This document shows, piece after piece, positions 57,195-64,000 of a stretch of 64,000 nucleotides of DNA. A model generated the notes under the pieces. That model was not told the origin of the DNA and did no database searches. It worked only from the letters and a program-made list of their open reading frames with translations. The DNA comes from Galerina marginata. Lineage: Eukaryota; Basidiomycota; Agaricomycetes; Agaricales; Galerinaceae. The stretch is taken from NCBI GenBank assembly GCA_023014335.1, contig JAECYW010000011.1, positions 992,001 to 1,056,000 on the forward strand. Direction: 5' to 3'. A program made the translations under genes and the position numbers. Within the stretch, counting starts at the first letter, position 1; each line of letters opens with the position of its first letter.

Positions 57195-58454
57195 ATCATC
57201 AGCAATGTTGGATTTTCGCCATAGTGAGCCATAGTACGTCACGCCACGGTCATAGTGTCACATAGAGATGAATTCATTCTCATAGCACGCTATAGTGCCG
57301 TAGTGCTGCATAGTACCGACTAGGCTCTACATAGCGCTGCATAGTACCCACCAGGCTCTACACAGCATTAGATGGCACCGGCAAACCACCTCTCTCATCT
57401 CGTCGTTCTTAAACTCTGTAAGTCACCTCTACCTGCCCTAAACCTGTGCCATATATAGTCAACCCCAGGCTGTAAGCTTCGAACGGTTCTCATTTCTTCC
57501 CCACTCTCCTCCCATTGACCCCCCTGGCCCCTGGCCTTCTCTCTCTCTGTGCCAACCACCACCTAATACCTATGACGGCAACCGATGCTTGAAGACCCCA
57601 CAAACCCACTCCGCGGCTTTCCACCACCACCACCGACCTCCTACTCTCCCCTTTGCCACTCCCGCCCCCAAGACCTCAAAAACATGTTTGGTAAGCTTTA
57701 ATATAAAATTCTGTTGCTCTACTTACTATTTCTCTTGGTAGGTATTTGACAACACGAACAACAACGTCGTGCTGCGCTTCGCATGCCCCTCCCCCCACGT
57801 TGACGGCCGTGGGCCGACGTTCGGATAAATTTGGATGGGAATTGGGTGAAGGACGACGAAGGGAGACCCTGGCGAGGGAGACTCGCCCGGTACGTCGCGA
57901 GACGAGTCGTATCCGACTTGTTTCGCTGTTCTTTTGCTTCCGCGCCCACCCCTTGCTCGCGCCGCGATAGAGTCTGTCTCACTGCCCCCAACAGCAGTGC
58001 CGACCCCACCGGCGCCTTCCAAGGCTACCCTTGCCCTTCGCATTACAGAGCTTTCGTATGTTGTATGTAGCATATACCGACTCATGTATTAGCTAGTACA
58101 AATCAATTATATTCTCTAAACTACCCATTTCCTAGCAAGTTTATGTGAAATAAGCAATGAATACTGACGCGAAAGGCCCGCTGCATACAGAAAAACCGTC
58201 TGATCAAACATCTGGCAGCGTATGTTTATAGCACTATGGAGAGATGAGGCGGTACTACAGAGCACTATGGAGTGCTGTGTAGTTGCCTGCCAAAACGTGA
58301 GAACACTATAGAGCACTATGGGGTACTACATAGTGGATAGCCAAATTTGGGGCATACTATACAGTACTACATATTCAGGGACCCATACTATGGCACTATG
58401 GCACTACGTAGCGCTACCCAGCGCTGTAAATCAAACCCCAACATTGCTGATGAT
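57195..58454. mobile_element. Foldback-like element with CATAGTG subterminal repeats
   Basis: Ends are 17-bp inverted repeats (ATCATCAGCAATGTTGG at 57195-57211 and its complement at 58438-58454). Inside the left end (57220-57370) and right end (58225-58425), words such as CCATAGTG, CATAGTGC and CACTATGG recur many times, in opposite orientation on the two sides. The core (about 57480-58090) is unique. This layout, short terminal repeats plus many oriented subterminal motifs, is that of DNA transposons whose transposase binds subterminal sites (hAT-like and foldback types). No transposase frame was found; core readings such as one at 57831-58070 (+) match nothing known to me. I could not see an obvious target duplication. 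Confidence 0.65.
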
Positions 58455-58545
58455 GCACATAGTGCTTGTGGCTGTACGCTTCGGGCATGCAGATTGCTCA
58501 TTTAATAACAATTCAACGCTGTTGCCTTTGCCACCACTCCCAACT

Positions 58546-58597
58546 GGGCCGTGCCACTTGTCGCCAACCTCTGGTTGGCTCCTCGCAGCCCGTTGCG
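58546..58597 (+). repeat. Hairpin repeat, copy 3 (diverged)
   Basis: Same GCCAACC ... GGTTGGC stem with one loop change and compensating outer GGGC ... GCCC pair. It lies about 90 bp past the right end of the foldback element. Confidence 0.7.
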
Positions 58598-58987
58598 GTA
58601 AAAGAACGACGTACATTGAATCATAAGCAAAATTCGTGGAACATAAGCGACCTTAGGTCAAATGAGCGACAAACATAAGCGACATTAGGTAATGATAAGG
58701 AGATCATCAGCGACATTACCAGAAAGGACCCTGAAATTTGGATAATCCCCTAAGTTTTGCCTTGAAAAGGTAGGAGGACCCTGAAATCATTACCATCTTA
58801 GGGCACTTAATATCCACGCCACCAAATCCTCGTATTCTAAAATAACGACTTCCCCTAAAGGGGACTCGTAATTCACCCGGAATTTTTAAATCAGATCAAT
58901 TTCATCACCCTCAAAGTTCAAGAACTCGAGGAATCAGTTGCTCGAATTTCTGGCAGGAAGCCAAATTGGATTATTGACCATCATGAC
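58598..58987. other. Upstream region of the giant open frame
   Basis: ATAAGCGAC is repeated at about 58641-58683. The frame of the giant gene is open from 58859, giving QINFITLKVQELEESVARIS before the first Met, so an upstream exon is possible. Confidence 0.4.
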
Positions 58988-61900
58988 ATGTTTTTCCGAG
59001 TGCTACAACGTGCTCAATCAGTCAAACAACTACACTTTGCCTGGGACGTTGTTTTGGACCGATTCCGGCTTGTTGTCGAGCAATTGATCAACGACATCAG
59101 CCCTCATTCCATGACGCCGACAGCTTCTCACGGTCGCCAAATCTCCCCTGACCACGATCCGTCACCGGGATCTGCGCTATCACCGCTACACTCCGTATCT
59201 CACTTGGTCTCGCAAGATGGCTACTTCCAAACAAATCTTCAAACTCCCACTTCGACTTCGCCCTTCAAGCACTCCGAATCTTCAGTGTTGTCGGCTCTGC
59301 CTCGAAAATCACCTCCGACAGTCCTCTACCACGATCCTCGCGGAGACTTAAATGCAACGAGAAAGTCGGAAGCTGAAGGGGGAACGAAGAGAAGAACACC
59401 GGAAGGGTTTGAATCAAACTTGAACTTGGAAGCTGCCGCTCGACTTCCGCATACCCGACGACTAGGGCGCATCTCGGACACTCTTTCAATACAACCCCGG
59501 TTCCGCGATCCGTCTTGTTCCACCGATACCGATACCAACCCATCTACGTCTCTCAGCGTCCGACTGTCATCAGTAGTTGACTTGTCGCCAATGCTGCCAC
59601 TCGTGAAGGCCCGTACAAATCCATCCAAGCAAATCCATTCTCCGGCAGTCGACAACGAGCATTGTCAAGACTTGATATCAAACGGGATAGTGAAGATTGC
59701 GAGGGAAGGCAAGGACAGCCTCGGATACAAATCCTCGTCACAGGTGCCTCGACTTAATCTTCCACCACCCATTCCCATCGAAAAGCCAAACTTACATGCT
59801 ATGGAAAATTATGAGCAAGGCAACTGTCAGAGAAGAGAGTTTACGACAGCAGAAGAAGAGGAAGAACATAACTGGGTACGTACATATTCAACTCACGCTC
59901 AGATCTCCTCCCTCGCTTCTCGCTCTCCAGAAGATATGAATCCGTCACCCACAAGACTGCTTGGCCTGTCAGACGATCTGCTCTCCGACTTCCAACCACC
60001 TTGAGCCACATCTTTCGTGTTCAGCCAAGTTTGCGGTCAGGATCAGAAGGTGCAAGAGACTGCACCTTCAATCGCGGTTGGTCCCTTCCTGGTAACAGGT
60101 ACGGCGAGCACTGCTAGGCCGACCGCTGTTGTGGATAACCACCTGCGGGAACCTCTGACACCACTCGGACCTGCACCACCAGGCCTTTCCTCTTCCCTAC
60201 GCTCTCGCCCATTCAAATCGCAAGATGTTCATGCCAACATGCCCCCATGCGCCAAGAACAAGAAACAGCCACTGCCTGGGGTTGTTGTGGTTCGAGCTCT
60301 GCATGCCGAGCCACCGAACCTGGTTGGGCCTACCACTTCCGCAGTGCTGCCTACTCGAGTTTTGGATTTCTACAGCTCGACTGCACTGCCATCACAACCT
60401 GAACTCAACGACATCACAACGGAGACTCAGGAGACTAAGTTGGATGGAGGAAGTGAATCTGTAACGGTACGTACAGATTTAGCTCGACATCAGAACGGTC
60501 CCTTTGCTCGCTTCCCTCCAGGTCTAGCAAGCTCATTCGTAGCCAACAATGGAATTCGTCAGGATCGGGTGGTTCAAGACTCCTCGCCCTCGATCGTCGT
60601 TGCTCCCTTCCTGGTAACGGGAACGTCGAGCGCGGCTAGGTTACCCCTCGGCTTGGTTAACAGCCCTCGGAGACCTCTGACGCTGGGAACTTCAGGCCGC
60701 CAATCATCATTTGGACTTACACTAGCGACATCCTATCCAACTTCGTCTCGTCCCTCGTCAATCTCATCCTGTACTCCACATTCGGCTTCCAGCTCATCAG
60801 TCACTCCTGCACCAGTTCCGTCGCCTTCAATATCAGTACCTCAACAAATGTATTCGACTAACGCGACGCAAACCTCAACCGCATTAGCCGACAACTGTTA
60901 TCAAAAACCGGGTACAGCGAGTAAGGTCGAAGCTAAGGGGGGAAGTAGGCGACTCACCATCAACGCAGTCGAGTTGTCGACGGTACTTCAAGTCCGCCTT
61001 CCACCTTACTTGACGACTGCAGAGTATGTTGTTCAGAACGACGTATTGGACTTAGAGGAAGGACGAGAACAGAGAATCGGAGCAGACTTAGAGAACAATG
61101 TTCACAGAGTGCGTATTCAACCCTCTGAGATCAACTGCCCTATCTCTGCACCCGACTCCTCAGATTGCATGGAGCCTTCTGCGGATGTTTCTGGCTGGAT
61201 GCATGGTTCACCACTTCATGAACCACAGCTTCCAGTTACCGTGGCTGCCGCCTCAATTCCAGCGGCCCAATCAACATCACCGAGCGCGTCCACTCTTGCA
61301 CCGTGGATCCAACCTCATTTCCGCAGTCCTTCCGATCTTCATTTGAACTTACTGGAGCCTACCACCTCATCCGCACCTCTCGTTCCCGCTATTGTACCCC
61401 GTTTTCGAAGCCTAACCGAGTTTCGCTCCGTTTGTCAGAACCAATCTGTGAGAACCCCAGCGCCATCGGTGACCGCAACTCAAACTCTGCAACCAGAGTC
61501 GCCGGATGACGACACATCAAACGCGGGGGGGATAAGCAGGCTCATGAACGAGTGCGAGGACCTCACCGCACTTGAACATTGTCCGCTTTACCTCGCTCGC
61601 CGTCCATCACCTTCGACGGCGCCGTGTGCAATTCCAGCGACTCCAGTCCGCAGAAAACTGGTAGGGGAGGACGAACGGAAGAGAACGGCCAGGGTAACGG
61701 ATGAAGGAAAAGATTCTGGAGTAGTACGTACAGATTTAGTTCAATACCGGAACGACGTCCTCGCATGCTTTTTGACAGGTCAAACAATGTCAATTACAGC
61801 CAGCAACGGATATCGTCGGGATCATAGCGTACAAGACACTACGCTCTCGATCGCCGCTGCTCTCTTCCTGGTAACAGGGATGTCGAGCACGGCTAGGCCA

Positions 61901-64000
61901 CCCGCTGTTGCGGATAACCGCCTGCGGAGGCCTCTGACGCCAGGAATGTCACTCCTCGGTCAGGCTGCCGCCGTCGAGTTGTATTTCCACAGCTCCTCTG
62001 GTCTTCATCCACCTCTACTCCATCCAGTTCACCTTCGGTCTACAGTCGTCAATTTGCTCACACCACTTCTCGACCCATCAACCCAACGTTGTTCGCCTCC
62101 ACTCCCTCTGCATGGCCCATCACCCAAACCTCTGACTCCGCCTCCAAGCTCTCTTCAACTTCCCCCTTCGATCTCGCTTTCCCGGGCCCTGTCTGTCCCT
62201 CAGTCATTCACACGTCAACCTGTTACCATATTCGTGCCATCAAAGGACTCTCGAGGTCACCATCCACATCAACTCAACGTACTCGGGAGATTCAACGATA
62301 TCGCAGCGGAAGCTCCAGGGACATGTGGGGGCACGGACTCGGATGCGAACGTTGCCACGTATCTTCCATTGCCTTCGACGACGGCGTGTGCAACTCCAGC
62401 CGCATCAGTTCGCAGAAAGCTGGGAGTGGAGAACGGCCATATGAGAAAGGTTCGGGTAATGATAAATGAAGCGGAAACTTTGGTACGTACACGTTCAACC
62501 CGACATTGGAACTATGTCCTCTCTTGCTTTCCAACAGGCCAAACGGCATCGATTACAGCAAGCAACCTATGTCGTCAGGATCGTAGCGTACAAGGAACTA
62601 CGCTCTCGATCGCCATGGCTCTCTTTCTGGTAACAGGAAGCTCGAGTATGGCTAGGTCGGCCGTTGGTGTGGTTAACCGCCCGCGGAGGCCTCTGACGCA
62701 TCCTGTTTGGTTCCCAACTCCGTACACAGAGGCGAAACAATCTCCAGCATCCAGCACGCTTCCTTCAAGGAGTCAACTTAGCTCTCGAAGATTGTTAAGT
62801 CCTCATTCTTACTTGCCCGAGCTCTTCAACTTTACAACCATGCCATCCATCGAACCACTTTCTTGCAGCACATCTGTGCCTCAACGAACCACGCGGCCTC
62901 CTGTTGGTTCATCTGCACCATCAACAACAGGGATCTCCGCCGTCGAACCTCCCTCTCCTCAAACAAGACCATCGTCAACATGGACGTTATCGTCGCCCTC
63001 GTCATCAGCTGCGCCTCCGAGTCGCCTGCTTTCCCCAGTATTGTTAACGGACTCTCGAGGCCACCTTCCACATCAACTGGACGTACTCGTAACAGTCGAT
63101 GGCATCAAGGCGGAGGCTTGTGGGGCAAGTGGGTGCATGGGCCTGGATGATAGCATTGCCGTGCACCTTCCATTACCCTCGACAATGTCGTGTACAACTT
63201 CAGTGACTATAGTTGGCAGAAAGCTAGCCATGGGGGTTGAACAGAGCAGAAACGCTAGGGTATCAGAGGAAGAAAATGAACCCAAAATGGTACGTACAGA
63301 TTTGGCTCAACACCAGAACGATATCCTCGCATGTTTTTCTCCAGATCGAGCAACCTCCCTCGTAGTCAACAGTGGTTCTCGTCAGGATCGGGGCCTACAA
63401 GACTTTATGCCTTCGATCGCCGCCGCTCTCTTCTTGGTAACAGGAAGTTCGAGTACGGCTAAGTCACCCACTGTTGCGGATAACCGCCTGCGGGAACTTC
63501 TGACGCCAGGACCACCAAATTACACATTTCCCATCAACGAGCTGTCCTTCTGCTGCCCGTCGTCATCCACGCCATCAACGACGACGATTTTTTTCGCCTT
63601 CGAACCTCGTTTCCAGAACCCCTTGTTGCGCGTTCTTCAACTCACTCATCCATGGGCCTTTCGTATCAACTCAACCACACCATTACGCATGAGATCCGAG
63701 GTTGATGACGAGAGCGTACCCTCCACGACATCACCCTTCATAACCGCTCATGTTACTGTCGACAAACCAGATATTCACTGTGCGGCCGGACCTCCTTACG
63801 TCGCCCTTATTTGTTGTAATCGAAGCTCGACATATCCATCGCATTCGACTACCATGGCTCGACTTCCGAATACGGAAACTTGGAGTATGATTCGACCCCA
63901 ATTTCTGTTTTCCGACGTCAGGAGACCCGTAAAATACAAAGCTGTGAACGGAAGAACTAGTATCCTTGGATTAAACTTCAACAACATAGGCTCATCATAC
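58988..64000 (+). CDS. Giant Ser/Thr/Pro-rich repeat protein, unknown; partial at the right edge
   Basis: Taking positions congruent with 58988, the frame is open to 60001, has a TGA at 60002-60004, then has no stop at all for 1332 codons to the window end. Chance cannot explain that, so it is coding or was very recently. The N-terminus is helical (LQRAQSVKQLHFAWDVVLDR) and the remainder is low-complexity with many SP/TP sites, few aromatics, no signal peptide and no membrane segment seen. Five diverged modules begin VRT at 59876, 60467, 61724, 62483 and 63290. Each contains a QDR.VQD core, SIAAALFLVTG and DNRLRRPLTP. Basic patches precede several modules (VRRKL followed by acidic residues). 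The TGA lies in module 1; a 165-nt GT-AG intron 59876-60040 would remove it in frame. Not recognised as any known family. Confidence 0.65.
59876..63510 (+). repeat. Five in-frame repeat modules of the giant gene
   Basis: Each begins GTACGTACA at 59876, 60467, 61724, 62483 and 63290 and runs about 70-75 codons of clear similarity, to the CCTCTGACGCC / CTTCTGACGCC block (near 60150, 60675, 61935, 62695 and 63500). Spacing between starts is 591, 1257, 759 and 807 nt, all multiples of three. Modules 2, 4 and 5 also share a CGTCAGGATCG word exactly 96 nt after GTACGT; in module 3 it is CGTCGGGATCA and in module 1 it is displaced. Confidence 0.8.

Noticed and set aside
57831..58070. Transposase-like coding core of the foldback element
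   Set aside because: The frame is short and no DDE or other transposase motif can be seen.
60035..60171. Intron starting at the conserved GTAACAGG word with CTCTGAC as branch site
   Set aside because: Donor is poor for fungi, lengths vary and break the frame in most modules, while the unspliced frame stays open in all five.
60467..60521. 55-nt GTACGT ... CCAG intron in repeat modules 2-5
   Set aside because: The length is always 55, which shifts the frame into stops within a few codons in modules 2 and 5 and soon after in modules 3 and 4; the unspliced or 96-nt reading keeps the frame.

Overview
This window looks like a piece of an Agaricomycete (mushroom-forming basidiomycete) genome. The protein genes are broken by many short introns (about 48-75 nt, nearly all GT-AG, a few GC-AG). 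The families present are typical of that group: a Cps1/hyaluronan-synthase-like GT2 enzyme, tandem F-box-like paralogs, a DUF6533 membrane protein, Rds1-type ferritin-like secreted proteins, a free-standing NRPS-like adenylation enzyme and an Ariadne RBR ligase. All splice models were built by eye from splice signals, reading frame and family motifs; each numbered model closes in phase unless stated.

Layout. 1-1801: no supported gene. 1802-3657 (-): GT2 polysaccharide synthase. 3658-10691: no supported gene, but a nested repeat block at 6387-9456. 10692-11699 (+): F-box-like gene with a GC-AG intron. 12253-19037: complete young Ty1/copia retrotransposon with 252-bp LTRs (one mismatch), ACAAC target duplication and an intact 1842-aa polyprotein; it sits 45 bp past the stop of a convergent malate synthase (19083-21012, -). 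21013-25607: intergenic. 25608-31091: three tandem paralogs of the F-box-like gene inside duplicated ~2-kb segments. 32424-33402 (+) and 34331-35431 (-): tail-to-tail pair of secreted ferritin-like genes. 36136-37926 (-) and 38765-40533 (+): divergent pair of a CAT-fold acyltransferase and a stand-alone adenylation enzyme, a plausible minimal metabolite locus. 41008-41250 (-): F-box remnant. 41967-44170 (+): Ariadne-type E3 ligase. 44571-44957: mariner-type MITE. 45327-45826 (-): small secreted protein, with a degraded duplicate at 52622-53150 (-). Between these lie a DUF6533 gene (47776-49779, -) and a DUF985 cupin gene (51630-52384, +).

The last 10 kb (54091-64000) is accessory and holds the least familiar material: a spliced gene of unknown family with one in-frame stop, a hairpin motif present three times, a 1.26-kb foldback-like element full of CATAGTG-type subterminal repeats, and a giant Ser/Thr/Pro-rich reading frame of at least 1,671 codons that leaves the window on the right. 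That frame carries five diverged repeat modules, each with a GTACGTAC donor-like site, and is interrupted by a single TGA.

No rRNA, tRNA or CRISPR array was recognised.
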